A stretch of 64,000 nt of DNA from Streptomyces sp. TG1A-60 (GTDB lineage: Bacteria > Actinomycetota > Actinomycetes > Streptomycetales > Streptomycetaceae), in NCBI RefSeq assembly GCF_037201975.1, contig NZ_CP147520.1, positions 6,448,001 through 6,512,000 on the forward strand. The letters are read 5' to 3'. A program made the position numbers and the translations under genes. Shown here in pieces: positions 44,593-53,259 of this stretch. The notes under the pieces were generated by a model. It searched no databases and was not told where the DNA came from. It saw only the letters and a list, made by a program, of their open reading frames with translations. Each line of letters opens with the position of its first letter. Position 1 is the first letter of the stretch.

Positions 44593-45348
44593 TCAGAACC
44601 CGTGCCTCATCCCACCGTCCACCGGCAGCATCACGCCCGTCAGGTACGACGCGGCCGGAGACAGCAGGAAGGCCGCCGTCCGCCCGAACTCCTCCGGCCG
44701 CCCGTACCGCCGCAGCGGAATCCGTGACTCGTGCGCCGCCCGCGTGGCCTCGGGGTCGGCCGACAAACCGTCCAGCTCCCGCACCCGGTCCGTGTCGATG
44801 CGAGCCGGCAACAGTCCCACGACCCGAATCCCCCGCGGCCCCACCTCGTCGGACAGTGACTTGGCGAATCCGGCCAAGCCGGGCCGCAGCCCGTTGGAGA
44901 CGGTCAGTCCGGGGATCGGCTCGTGCACGGACCCGGACAGCACGAACCCGATGACACCCCCCTCCCCGAGTTCCTCGGCGGCGGCCCGCGCCAGGCGGAC
45001 CGCCCCCAGGAACACCGACTCGAACGCGGCGGTCCACTGCTCGTCGGTGGTGTCGGCGACGAACCCCGGTGGCGGTCCGCCCACGCTGATCAGGATGCCG
45101 TCGAAGCCCCCGAAGTGCTCGCGGGCGGTGGCGATCAGCCGGCCGGCCGCCTCCGGGTCGGCGTTGTCGGCGGCGACACCCACCGCGTTCACCCCGAGCG
45201 CGGCAGCCGCCGCACCCGCGCTCTCCTCCTCGCGGCCCGTGACGACCACCTTCGCGCCGTCGGCGACGAGTTCCCGCGCGACCGCGTTGCCCAGTCCGCG
45301 GGTCGCCCCGGTGACGATGTGGACACGGTCCTTCAACCCAAGATCCAT
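44593..45348 (-). CDS. atypical short-chain dehydrogenase/reductase
   Basis: Rossmann-fold oxidoreductase of 251 aa. The cofactor loop VTGATRGLGNAVARELV is standard. The usual catalytic Tyr-x-x-x-Lys is missing: the region after the Ser (LSGSVHEPIPGLTVSNGLRP) has Asn and Arg where Tyr and Lys are expected. This SN-x-x-R subclass exists in actinobacteria, and its reaction is not settled. It lies 5 nt downstream of the GH15 gene. Confidence 0.88.
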   Translation of the reverse strand: MDLGLKDRVHIVTGATRGLGNAVARELVADGAKVVVTGREEESAGAAAAALGVNAVGVAADNADPEAAGRLIATAREHFGGFDGILISVGGPPPGFVADTTDEQWTAAFESVFLGAVRLARAAAEELGEGGVIGFVLSGSVHEPIPGLTVSNGLRPGLAGFAKSLSDEVGPRGIRVVGLLPARIDTDRVRELDGLSADPEATRAAHESRIPLRRYGRPEEFGRTAAFLLSPAASYLTGVMLPVDGGMRHGF

Positions 45349-45353
45349 GGGCC

Positions 45354-47153
45354 CTATCCTGCCTCCTTCCCGTCGAAGAGGGCGAGGGCGGTGCCGACGA
45401 GACCGACATGGCTGAACGCCTGCGGGAAGTTACCCAGCTGCCGGCCCGCGACGGGGTCGTACTCCTCCGCGAGCAGTCCCACGTCGTTGACCAGTCCCAC
45501 CAGCCGCTCGAACATCTCGTGCGCCTCGGCCGTACGGCCGGTCATGTGCAGGGCGTCCGCCAGCCAGAACGAGCAGACGACGAACGTGGCCTCGCCGCCG
45601 GGCAGCCCGTCGACGGAGGTGGTGGCCGCCGTGAGGCGGTCGGTGCTGTAGCGGCGGACGAACCCCTCGTGGCACAGCTCCTCGCGGATCGCGTCGACCG
45701 TGCCGATCACGCGCGGATCGTCCGGCGGCAGGAAACCCATGCGGGGAATGAGCAGCAGCGCCGCGTCGAGTTCGCGGGAGCCGTAGGACTGGGTGAAGGT
45801 GTTGCGGTCGGCGTCGTAGCCGCGCTCGCACACCTCGCGGTGGATCTCGTCACGCAGGGCACGCCAGCCGTCGAGGTCGCCGGACAACTCCGGGTCGTCC
45901 TCCAGCGTGCGGACGGCCCGGTCGACGGCGACCCAGGTCATCACCTTGGAGTGGGTGAAGTGCCGGCGCGGCCCGCGCACCTCCCACAGCCCCTCGTCCG
46001 GCTTCCGCCAGGCCGACCGCAGAAACTCCATCAGCGCGCACTGCATCTGCCACATGTCCGGCCTGCCGGGCAGACCCGAACGCCGGGACACGAACAGGGA
46101 GTCCATGACCTCGCCGTACACATCCAGCTGCAACTGGTGGACGGCGTCGTTGCCGACCCGGACCGGACGCGAGTCCTCGTAGCCGGACAGCCAGGGCAGT
46201 TCGTACTCGGGGATGCGTCGCTCACCGGCCAGGCCGTACATGATCTGCAGGTCGGCCGGGTCGCCCGCGACCGCGCGCAGCAGCCAGTCGCGCCAGGCCT
46301 CTGCCTCCGCCTGGTAGCCGCAGGACAGCAGCGCGCCGAGGACGAGGCTGGAGTCGCGCAGCCAGCAGTGGCGGTAGTCCCAGTTGCGGACGCCGCCGAT
46401 CTCCTCGGGGAGGGAGGTGGTGGCAGCCGCGACGATGCCACCGGTCGGGGCGTAGGTGAGGGCCTTGAGGGTGATCAGGGAGCGGACCACGGCGTCCCGG
46501 TGCGGTCCGTCGTACCGGCAGTGCCCCGCCCAGGCCCGCCAGTCGTGGAGGCTGGACCGCAGCGCCTCGTACGGGTCGACGAGGCGGGGGCGGGGCTCGT
46601 GCGAGGGGTGCCAGGTCAGCACGAACGCGACCTTCTCACCCTGCTCCACCGTGAACTCCGCGTACGTGGCCCGGTCCTCGCCCCACGACCGCACCCGGGG
46701 CTCGCTGCGCAGCCACACCGCGTCCGGGCCCGCGACCGCCACCCGGTGACCGTCCGACCTGCGCATCCACGGCACGACCGAGCCGTAGTCGAAGCGGAGG
46801 CGCAGGGTGCTGCGCATGGTCACCCGACCGGACAAACCCTCCACGATCCGTACGACGTCGGGGGCGCGGTCGCGCTGCGGCATCAGGTCGGTGACCCGTA
46901 CCGCGCCCTCGTCCGTCTCCCATTCGGTGTCCAGGACGAGTGAGTCCCGCCGGTACGCCCGCCGGGTACAGGCCTGAGCTCCTTTCGGCGCCATCCGCCA
47001 GTGCCCGTTCTCCTCGTCGCCGAGCAGCGCGGCGAAGCACGCGGCGGAGTCGAACCGGGGCAGACAGAGCCAGTCGATGGAACCGTGGCGGCTCACCAGC
47101 GCGGCTGTCTGGTGGTCGCCGATCAACGCGTAGTCCTCGATGTGGGAGTGCAC
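45354..47153 (-). CDS. glycoside hydrolase family 15 (trehalase/glucoamylase-like)
   Basis: A 599-aa protein with no signal peptide. The N-terminal beta-sandwich starts IEDYALIGDHQTAALVSRHG SIDWLC (GH15 trait), and the (alpha/alpha)6 barrel holds GGVRNWDYRHCWLRDSSLVL, general-acid Glu in KPDEGLWEVRG and base Glu in GLLAEEYDPVAG. Mycobacterial relatives of this branch hydrolyse trehalose, so intracellular trehalose turnover is the best guess. It follows the sigma-factor operon by 49 nt. Confidence 0.9.
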   Translation of the reverse strand: MHSHIEDYALIGDHQTAALVSRHGSIDWLCLPRFDSAACFAALLGDEENGHWRMAPKGAQACTRRAYRRDSLVLDTEWETDEGAVRVTDLMPQRDRAPDVVRIVEGLSGRVTMRSTLRLRFDYGSVVPWMRRSDGHRVAVAGPDAVWLRSEPRVRSWGEDRATYAEFTVEQGEKVAFVLTWHPSHEPRPRLVDPYEALRSSLHDWRAWAGHCRYDGPHRDAVVRSLITLKALTYAPTGGIVAAATTSLPEEIGGVRNWDYRHCWLRDSSLVLGALLSCGYQAEAEAWRDWLLRAVAGDPADLQIMYGLAGERRIPEYELPWLSGYEDSRPVRVGNDAVHQLQLDVYGEVMDSLFVSRRSGLPGRPDMWQMQCALMEFLRSAWRKPDEGLWEVRGPRRHFTHSKVMTWVAVDRAVRTLEDDPELSGDLDGWRALRDEIHREVCERGYDADRNTFTQSYGSRELDAALLLIPRMGFLPPDDPRVIGTVDAIREELCHEGFVRRYSTDRLTAATTSVDGLPGGEATFVVCSFWLADALHMTGRTAEAHEMFERLVGLVNDVGLLAEEYDPVAGRQLGNFPQAFSHVGLVGTALALFDGKEAG

Positions 47154-47202
47154 GGGGGACGGGTTCCCGGAGTGGGGGGTGATCAGTCCGGGAACCCGCC
47201 GA

Positions 47203-47496
47203 TCATCCCGGTCCCGTCCCGGCCGTCGTGCCGCCCACCCCGGAGAAGATCACTCCCGGGTCGGACGGGGCCTGGTTGAGGACCCACAGGCCGATCAGGG
47301 TGGCGAGGGCGAAGACGAGCAGGACGAGGACGGCGAGGACGAGGCGGCGGCGGCGTTCGCGGCGGAGCCAGTCGCCTCGGGCAGTGCGGTAGGCGTCGGG
47401 GGCGGCGTGGACGCCGCCCGCCAGTGCGGCGAGAGCCTCGGCCAGCTCCCGCTCGGTGCGGTCCTGACCGGTGTCGTTGCCGGTGGTGTCGTTCAT
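47203..47496 (-). CDS. small single-pass membrane protein, candidate anti-sigma partner
   Basis: A 97-aa protein with a soluble N-terminus (ERELAEALAALAGGVHAAPD), a basic stretch WLRRERRRR and one membrane helix LVLAVLVLLVFALATLIGLW, then a short Gly-rich outside tail. The ATG overlaps the sigma-factor stop by ATGA. Size, topology and coupling fit an anti-sigma factor or accessory sensor, but no zinc-finger motif is present. Confidence 0.75.
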   Translation of the reverse strand: MNDTTGNDTGQDRTERELAEALAALAGGVHAAPDAYRTARGDWLRRERRRRLVLAVLVLLVFALATLIGLWVLNQAPSDPGVIFSGVGGTTAGTGPG

Positions 47497-48200
47497 CGCC
47501 GGGCCTCCATCGCCTGGGTCAGGGCGGCGAGGCCGCGTGCGGTGTGGGTCTTGACCGAGCCGCAGGAGATACCCATCGCCGCGGCGATCTCGCTCTCCTT
47601 CAGCCCGAGCCAGTGGCGCAGTACGAGCGCCTCCCGCTGCCGGGCGGGCAGTTGCTGGAGCGCGCCGATCAGCACCCGCTGGTCGTCGTGGAGCAGCGCG
47701 GTGCTCTCGGCGGAGGCGACCGGCTCGTCCGCCGGCGTCTCGACATGTTTGCGGGCGACCTGGAGGTGCCGTATCCGCATCCGGGTGAGGTTGCAGACCG
47801 TGGAGCGTAGATACGCCTCCGCCGCCTCGGCGTCCCTGAGGCGCCGCCACTTGCGGTAGATCTGGTAGTACGCCTCGGCCACCACGTTCTCGGGGTCGTC
47901 GGTGCCCAGCAGCACCGCGAGCCGCAGCATCGAGGAGTAGTGCAGCTCGAACAGCCGGGCGACACCGGCCTCGCGCTCCACGTCGGCGGAATCACCGAGG
48001 GCGCCCGGCGGCAGTGCGGGGTGCGGCACCAGCGGCTCGGCGGCCGGCGCGGAGGAGCCGCCCAGGTGGTCGGCGGCCGGTGCGGACGGGCCGCCCGGTG
48101 GCTCGGCGGCCGGCGCGGCCTGGCGGCCCAGGGGCTCGGCGGCCACCGGGGCCTCGGCCGCGTGGCGGCCCGGCACGCGTATGTGCTGTCTGCGTCTCAC
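47493..48200 (-). CDS. SigE-family ECF sigma factor with repetitive N-terminal extension
   Basis: A 235-aa sigma factor. Region 2 is at ARLFELHYSSMLRLAVLLG to RKWRRLRDAEAAEAYLRST, and region 4 at LPARQREALVLRHWLGLKES with HTH AAAMGISCGSVKTHTARGLA, typical of the SigE-like group of Streptomyces. The first 65 residues are an Ala/Pro-rich stretch with imperfect repeats of AAPAAEPLGG/GSSAPAAEPL type, not found in standard ECFs. Its GTG overlaps the symporter stop by GTGA, and its stop overlaps the small membrane protein start. Confidence 0.9.
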   Translation of the reverse strand: MRRRQHIRVPGRHAAEAPVAAEPLGRQAAPAAEPPGGPSAPAADHLGGSSAPAAEPLVPHPALPPGALGDSADVEREAGVARLFELHYSSMLRLAVLLGTDDPENVVAEAYYQIYRKWRRLRDAEAAEAYLRSTVCNLTRMRIRHLQVARKHVETPADEPVASAESTALLHDDQRVLIGALQQLPARQREALVLRHWLGLKESEIAAAMGISCGSVKTHTARGLAALTQAMEARR

Positions 48201-49738
48201 GGGTTGCTCGCTCCCGTCTCGGGGCGCCGCCTGACGGTCAGGCGGGACGGTAGGTCGGTCGCGTCGGCGCCGCGCGGGACGCCGAGCCGTTCGAGGACCG
48301 TGGTGCCGATCACGGCGACGGTCAGATTGAGCAGGAGGGCGAGCAGACCGGCGTAGATCTCCAGCGAGCCGCCGCCCAGGAGCACGATGGACGAGAACCC
48401 CTCGCGCACCACCAGGAAGGTGCCGGTCACCATGCCCACGGCCCACCCGGCGAGCAGCGCCCTCGGATGCAGCCGCCCGGTGAACAGGCCGACCGCCACG
48501 GCCGGGAAGATCTGCAGGATCCACACCCCGCCGAGGAGCTGGAGATTGATGGCGTCCTGGTCGCGCAGTCCGAACACGAACGCCACCGCCCCGACCTTCG
48601 CGGTCAGCGACACCGTCTTGGCGATGCGCACCTGCCGCTTGGGCGTGGCCGTCGGCTGGAAGTACTCGACATACACATTGCGCACGAAGCCGGTGGCGGC
48701 GGCGATCGACATCACGGCCGCCGGGACCAGCGCGCCCACCGTGATCGCGCCGAACACCAGTCCGGCCAGCGGCCCCGGCATCAGCCGGTCCACCAGCATC
48801 GGCACGGCCGCCTCGGCACCGCCCTCGGGCGCCCGCACCCCCGCCGCGAGCGCCGCGATGCCGAGGAAGCCGAAGAGCGCCAGGAGCCCCGTCCAGGCGG
48901 GCAGCGCCACCGCCACCTTGCGGACGGTACGCGGCCCGTCGGCGGCGAACCCGGCGGTGAGGACGTGCGGGTACATCAGCAGGGCCAGTGCCGAGCCGAG
49001 CGCGAGGGTCGCGTAGGCGGGCTGCTGCTCGGGGGCCAGCAGCAGACCCGGTCCGCCCAGCCGCTCGGCCGCCCCGTCGAAGACCGGGCCCGGACCGCCG
49101 AACCGCCTGAGGACCAGCCAGCACACGGCGGTCAGCGACACGAAGACGGCCACCGCCTTCAGCGCCGAGATCACGGCGGGCGCCCGCAGCCCGTGCCGGT
49201 AGGTCGCCACCGCGAGCCCCGCGAACAAAGCCACCATCACCAGATCACCGGCCGCGCCCCTCGGGTACAGGCCCCCGGCCGTCAGCACCGCCCTTATGCC
49301 GAGCAGTTGCAGCGCCAGATACGGCATCGTCGCGAGGATCCCGGTAAGCGCCACCACCAGGGCGAGCGGCGCCGAACCGTACCGGCCGCGCACGAAGTCC
49401 CCGGCCGTCACGTACCCGTGGCGCCGGGCCACCTCCCACAGCCGGGTCAGCAGCACGAAGGCGAGCGGGCAGACGATCACCGTGTACGGCACCGCGAAGA
49501 AGGCGGGCGCCCCGTTGCCGTACGCCAGGCCGGGCACGGCGGTGAAGGTGTACGCGGTGAAGATCGTGCCGCCGAGCAGCAGCCAGGTCCACACCGGGCC
49601 GAGGCTGCGGTCGGCCAGCGCCCAGCTCTCCAGGGAGGGCAGCCGGTCGCTGGGGCGCAGCCGGCGCGCGGTGACGGCGAGCAGCGACGCTCCGCCGATC
49701 ACGGCGATGAACGTCGCGGTCATGGCAGCGTCCGCCAT
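48197..49738 (-). CDS. sodium:solute symporter (MctP-like)
   Basis: SSS-family transporter of 513 aa with about 13 helices. Family signatures are LGPVWTWLLLGGTIFTAYTF near residue 47 and GVWILQIFPAVAVGLFTGRL in the second half. It resembles monocarboxylate permeases (MctP: lactate, pyruvate, acetate). It is first in an operon with an ECF sigma factor and a small membrane protein. The DUF3311 gene that usually sits in front of MctP on the same strand is here divergent. Confidence 0.9.
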   Translation of the reverse strand: MADAAMTATFIAVIGGASLLAVTARRLRPSDRLPSLESWALADRSLGPVWTWLLLGGTIFTAYTFTAVPGLAYGNGAPAFFAVPYTVIVCPLAFVLLTRLWEVARRHGYVTAGDFVRGRYGSAPLALVVALTGILATMPYLALQLLGIRAVLTAGGLYPRGAAGDLVMVALFAGLAVATYRHGLRAPAVISALKAVAVFVSLTAVCWLVLRRFGGPGPVFDGAAERLGGPGLLLAPEQQPAYATLALGSALALLMYPHVLTAGFAADGPRTVRKVAVALPAWTGLLALFGFLGIAALAAGVRAPEGGAEAAVPMLVDRLMPGPLAGLVFGAITVGALVPAAVMSIAAATGFVRNVYVEYFQPTATPKRQVRIAKTVSLTAKVGAVAFVFGLRDQDAINLQLLGGVWILQIFPAVAVGLFTGRLHPRALLAGWAVGMVTGTFLVVREGFSSIVLLGGGSLEIYAGLLALLLNLTVAVIGTTVLERLGVPRGADATDLPSRLTVRRRPETGASNP

Positions 49739-49905
49739 GGATCACCGTCCTTGGTGTGCCTGGCCCTCACCTGATGGTTGCGCGGACGGCCGGTTCGGAG
49801 GACAGGGAACCGGCGGGAAATCTTCTGGGAATTCGCTGTCAACCGATCCCGGCGGGTGGGCAACTCTTGCACAGACCCACAGGAAGCGGGAGAGGAGCGC
49901 AGGTC

Positions 49906-50130
49906 ATGGCACGGACCGGTCATCACCGGCTACGGCGCGTCGCGATCGCCGTCCTGCTCCTCGCACCCGCCGCGGGACTGCTGTGGGTCCCCTGGTACGC
50001 CGGTGCCGCGCCACGGCTCGCGGGCACGCCGTTCTTCTACTGGTACCAGCTCGCCTGGGTGCCGGGATGCGGCCTCTGTCTGCTCGTCGCGTACGCGCTG
50101 ACGGACCGACACCGAGACCGACATCGCTGA
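49906..50130 (+). CDS. DUF3311 small membrane protein
   Basis: A 74-aa protein with two helices (VAIAVLLLAPAAGLLWVPWY and FYWYQLAWVPGCGLCLLVAY), the DUF3311 pattern with its conserved FFYWYQ. Members accompany SSS-type carboxylate permeases as small subunits. Here it is divergent from the MctP-like gene and 79 nt upstream of cstA, so it may be transcribed with cstA. The ATG follows GAGAGGAGCG. Confidence 0.85.
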   Translation: MARTGHHRLRRVAIAVLLLAPAAGLLWVPWYAGAAPRLAGTPFFYWYQLAWVPGCGLCLLVAYALTDRHRDRHR

Positions 50131-50209
50131 GCAGCACCTTCCTCTCGCCGCCTTTCCCTTCCTTCTTGTCGTCCCGCTCGCCGCACACCCGTCCAAGTCA
50201 GGAGCCGCC

Positions 50210-52360
50210 ATGCCTACGTCAGCCATGCCCGAGTCCGGTCGTGAGGCGCCGGAAAGATCCCGGATGTCGCCCAGATCGATCGCGCTCTGGATCGCCGTCG
50301 CCCTTGTCGGCGCGACCGGCTGGGCCGTGCTCGCCCTCTCCCGCGGCGAGGAGATCTCGGCCGTCTGGCTGCTCGTCGCGGCCCTCGGCTCGTACGCGAT
50401 CGCCTACCGCTTCTACTCGCGCTTCATCGCCCGCCGGGTCCTCAAGGTCGACGACACCCGCGCCACGCCGGCCGAACGACTTGAGGACGGCGTCGACTAC
50501 CACCCCACCGACAAGCGGGTGCTGTTCGGCCATCACTTCGCGGCCATCGCCGGCGCCGGACCGCTGGTCGGCCCGGTCCTCGCGGCACAGATGGGCTATC
50601 TGCCGGGCACGATCTGGATCGTCGCGGGCGTGATCTTCGCCGGCGCGGTCCAGGACATGATCGTCCTGTTCCTCTCCATGCGCCGGGACGGCAAGAGCCT
50701 CGGCCAGATGGCCCGCGACGAGATCGGCAAGGTGGGCGGTGCCGCCGCGCTGATCGGCGTCTTCGCCATCATGATCATCCTGCTCGCGGTCCTCGCGATG
50801 GTCGTCGTCAACGCGCTCGCGGAGTCCGCGTGGGGCACCTTCTCGGTCACCATGACCATCCCCATCGCCCTCTTCATGGGCTTCTACCTGCGCTACCTGC
50901 GGCCCGGCCGGGTCGTCGAGACCAGCTTCATCGGTGTCGCGCTGCTGCTGCTCGCCATCCTCGGCGGCGGCTGGATCCAGGACTCCTCGCTCGCCGAGTA
51001 CTTCGTGTGGAGCCCCGAGACCCTGGTCTTCTGCCTGGTCGGCTACGGCTTCGTCGCCTCCGTGCTCCCCGTGTGGATGCTGCTGGCCCCGCGCGACTAC
51101 CTGTCGACCTTCATGAAGGTCGGTACCATCGCCCTGATGGCCGTCGGCGTCGTGATCGCCGCCCCGAACCTCAAGGCCGAGCCGGTGACCGAATTCGCCT
51201 CCACGGGCGAGGGGCCGGTCTTCGCGGGCTCCCTCTTCCCCTTCCTCTTCATCACCATCGCCTGCGGCGCCCTGTCCGGCTTCCACGCCCTGGTCTCCTC
51301 CGGCACCACGCCGAAGCTGATCCAGAAGGAGTCCCAGGTCCGGATGATCGGCTACGGCTCCATGCTCACGGAGTCCTTCGTCGCCGTCATGGCCCTGATC
51401 GCCGCCTGTGTGCTCGAACCGGGCCTCTTCTACGCCATGAACTCCCCGGCCGCGCTGCTCGGCCCGACCGTCGACACCGCCGCCGAGGCCGTGAAGAACC
51501 TCGGCTTCACCATCACCCCGGAACAGCTCACCGCGGCGGCCAAGGCCGTCGAGGAGGAGACGCTCGTCGGCCGCTCCGGCGGTGCGCCCACCCTGGCCGT
51601 GGGCATGTCGGAGATCTTCTCCGGGGTGTTCGGCGGCGCCGGCATGAAGGCCTTCTGGTACCACTTCGCCATCATGTTCGAGGCGCTGTTCATCCTCACC
51701 ACGGTGGACGCCGGCACCCGCGTCGGCCGCTTCATGCTCCAGGACATGCTCGGCAACGTCTGGAAGCCGATCGGCCGCGTCACCTGGAAGCCGGGCATCT
51801 GGATCACCAGCGCCCTGGTCGTCGGCGCCTGGGGCTACTTCCTCTACGCCGGTGTCACCGACCCCCTGGGCGGCATCAAGCAGCTGTTCCCGCTGTTCGG
51901 CATCGCCAACCAACTGCTGGCCGCGGTCGCCCTGGCCGTCACCACCACCGTCCTGATCAAGTCCGGCAAGCTGCGCTGGGCCTGGGTCACCGGCATCCCG
52001 CTCGCCTGGGACGTCGCCGTCACCTACACCGCGGGCTGGCAGAAGATCTTCTCCGACAACCCGACGATCGGCTTCTTCGCCCTGCGGGACAAGTACGCGG
52101 CGGCCATCGACAGGGGAGAACTCCTGCCCGGCGCCACGAACATGGACGACATGCACACGATCGTGCTCAACAACACGGTCGACGGCGTGATCATGGCCGT
52201 CTTCCTGCTGCTGGTCCTCACCGTCCTGGTCAACTGCGCCGTGGTGTGCGTCCGCGCCGTACGGTCCCCGGTCCCGCTGCCGACGACCGAGGCGCCGTAC
52301 GTCGAGTCCCGCATCGACACGGAGGACTCCGAGAAGCAGTTGGTGGGAGCCCGCCGGTGA
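50210..52360 (+). CDS. cstA: carbon starvation protein / pyruvate transporter CstA
   Basis: A 716-aa membrane protein with many helices and the CstA core: FGHHFAAIAGAGPLVGPVLA, ALSGFHALVSSGTTPKLI, IGYGSMLTESFVAVMALIAA. CstA imports pyruvate (and possibly peptides) during carbon shortage. The N-terminal 24 residues before the first helix are polar. Its stop overlaps the ybdD GTG by GTGA, the usual CstA-YbdD pair. Confidence 0.95.
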   Translation: MPTSAMPESGREAPERSRMSPRSIALWIAVALVGATGWAVLALSRGEEISAVWLLVAALGSYAIAYRFYSRFIARRVLKVDDTRATPAERLEDGVDYHPTDKRVLFGHHFAAIAGAGPLVGPVLAAQMGYLPGTIWIVAGVIFAGAVQDMIVLFLSMRRDGKSLGQMARDEIGKVGGAAALIGVFAIMIILLAVLAMVVVNALAESAWGTFSVTMTIPIALFMGFYLRYLRPGRVVETSFIGVALLLLAILGGGWIQDSSLAEYFVWSPETLVFCLVGYGFVASVLPVWMLLAPRDYLSTFMKVGTIALMAVGVVIAAPNLKAEPVTEFASTGEGPVFAGSLFPFLFITIACGALSGFHALVSSGTTPKLIQKESQVRMIGYGSMLTESFVAVMALIAACVLEPGLFYAMNSPAALLGPTVDTAAEAVKNLGFTITPEQLTAAAKAVEEETLVGRSGGAPTLAVGMSEIFSGVFGGAGMKAFWYHFAIMFEALFILTTVDAGTRVGRFMLQDMLGNVWKPIGRVTWKPGIWITSALVVGAWGYFLYAGVTDPLGGIKQLFPLFGIANQLLAAVALAVTTTVLIKSGKLRWAWVTGIPLAWDVAVTYTAGWQKIFSDNPTIGFFALRDKYAAAIDRGELLPGATNMDDMHTIVLNNTVDGVIMAVFLLLVLTVLVNCAVVCVRAVRSPVPLPTTEAPYVESRIDTEDSEKQLVGARR

Positions 52361-52554
52361 CCGCCCGCACCGCCCGCCACTGGGCGCGCACCGTGCGCTG
52401 GTACCTGCGGGAACTCACCGGGGAGGCCCAGTACGACCGCTACTGCGAGCGGCACCGGAGCCATCGACCGGGGGAGCCGGTGCCGACGCGGAGGCAGTAC
52501 GACGTACTGCGGACACGGCACCGGGAGGAGCACCCGGAGGGCCGGTGCTGCTGA
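52357..52554 (+). CDS. YbdD/YjiX family small protein (DUF466)
   Basis: A 65-aa basic protein; YLRELTGEAQYDRYCERHRS and RRQYDVLRTRHREEHPEGRC match YbdD, the small partner of CstA-type transporters. Coupled by a GTGA overlap to cstA. Start at GTG 52357. Confidence 0.88.
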   Translation: MTARTARHWARTVRWYLRELTGEAQYDRYCERHRSHRPGEPVPTRRQYDVLRTRHREEHPEGRCC

Positions 52555-52658
52555 CGCCGCGGTGCGAGCAGCGGCCAGAGGGCCGCTTGTGCCGAACCTG
52601 TGGATAGCTGTGGGCAAGCGTGCCGCTGGGGCGGCGTCCGTCCCACGAAGAGCGGTAC

Positions 52659-52703
52659 CCCGCCGGCGCGGGCGAGCGAAACCCGCCCGCCCGCGCCGGC
52701 GGG
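52659..52703 (+). terminator. 16-bp perfect hairpin after cstA-ybdD
   Basis: Arm CCCGCCGGCGCGGGCG (52659-52674) pairs fully with 52688-52703 around a 13-nt loop. It lies 105 nt after the ybdD stop. Confidence 0.75.
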
Positions 52704-52738
52704 CGACCGGCAACCCCACGGCGCCCACTGCCTCCCTT

Positions 52739-52778
52739 CCCCGGCCCCGAACCGGCCCCGAACCGAACCGGCCCCGAG
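52739..52778 (+). repeat. short tandem repeat before a gene remnant
   Basis: CGGCCCCGAAC-type units, three to four times in a row, directly before the ATG at 52779. Confidence 0.6.
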
Positions 52779-53251
52779 ATGCTGAGACGCCGATCCTTCC
52801 CGCTGATCCGCCCCGAACTCGACGACGACCCCCTGCACACGACCCTCACCGAACTCCGCCCCGCCCAGCAGCTCCACGGCCTCGGCGCTGGCCGCACCCG
52901 CCCCCCATGGGAACCGGTGGCCGACCTGCTGCGGACCACGGGACGCGACTGGGACCGCAGGGCGCACCGGCTCGCCGTACTGGCGCAACGCCTGCCCGCC
53001 GCGATCTCGCAGCGGTGGATCTCCGACCGCCCGGACGACGGCGACGCCCTCACGCTGCGCGCCTTCGTCGAGTCGGGCGGCTCAGCGTCCTCGCCTTCGC
53101 CCTGACCCGCGCGCACCGGCCGGCCGAGGCCGGCCCCGTCTTCCGACGCCTCGGCCGCCATATGACCCACCACCCCTGGGACCTGTTGCCCGAGCCGGAA
53201 CGGACCTTCGCGTACTGGCGGGAGAGGGCGACCGGCCGGGGGCGGGCCTGA
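52779..53251 (+). pseudogene. remnant of a conserved Streptomyces protein with an internal deletion
   Basis: The N-terminal part (LIRPELDDDPLHTTLTELRP, WEPVADLLRTTGRDWDRRAH) reads in frame to about 53075. The matching C-terminus (LSVLAFALTRAHRPAEAGPV, WDLLPEPERTFAYWRER) continues in the next frame to 53251. In the family, as I recall it, about 200 residues of TPR-like helices separate these parts. A deletion with frameshift around 53075-53090 therefore joined the two ends. It is next to SURF1 and downstream of the cstA operon. Confidence 0.6.
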
Positions 53252-53259
53252 AGAACCGG

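Noticed and set aside
48010..48180. CRISPR-like spaced repeats
   Set aside because: The repeats are imperfect, adjacent and in frame within a coding sequence, with no unique spacers and no cas genes anywhere in the window.
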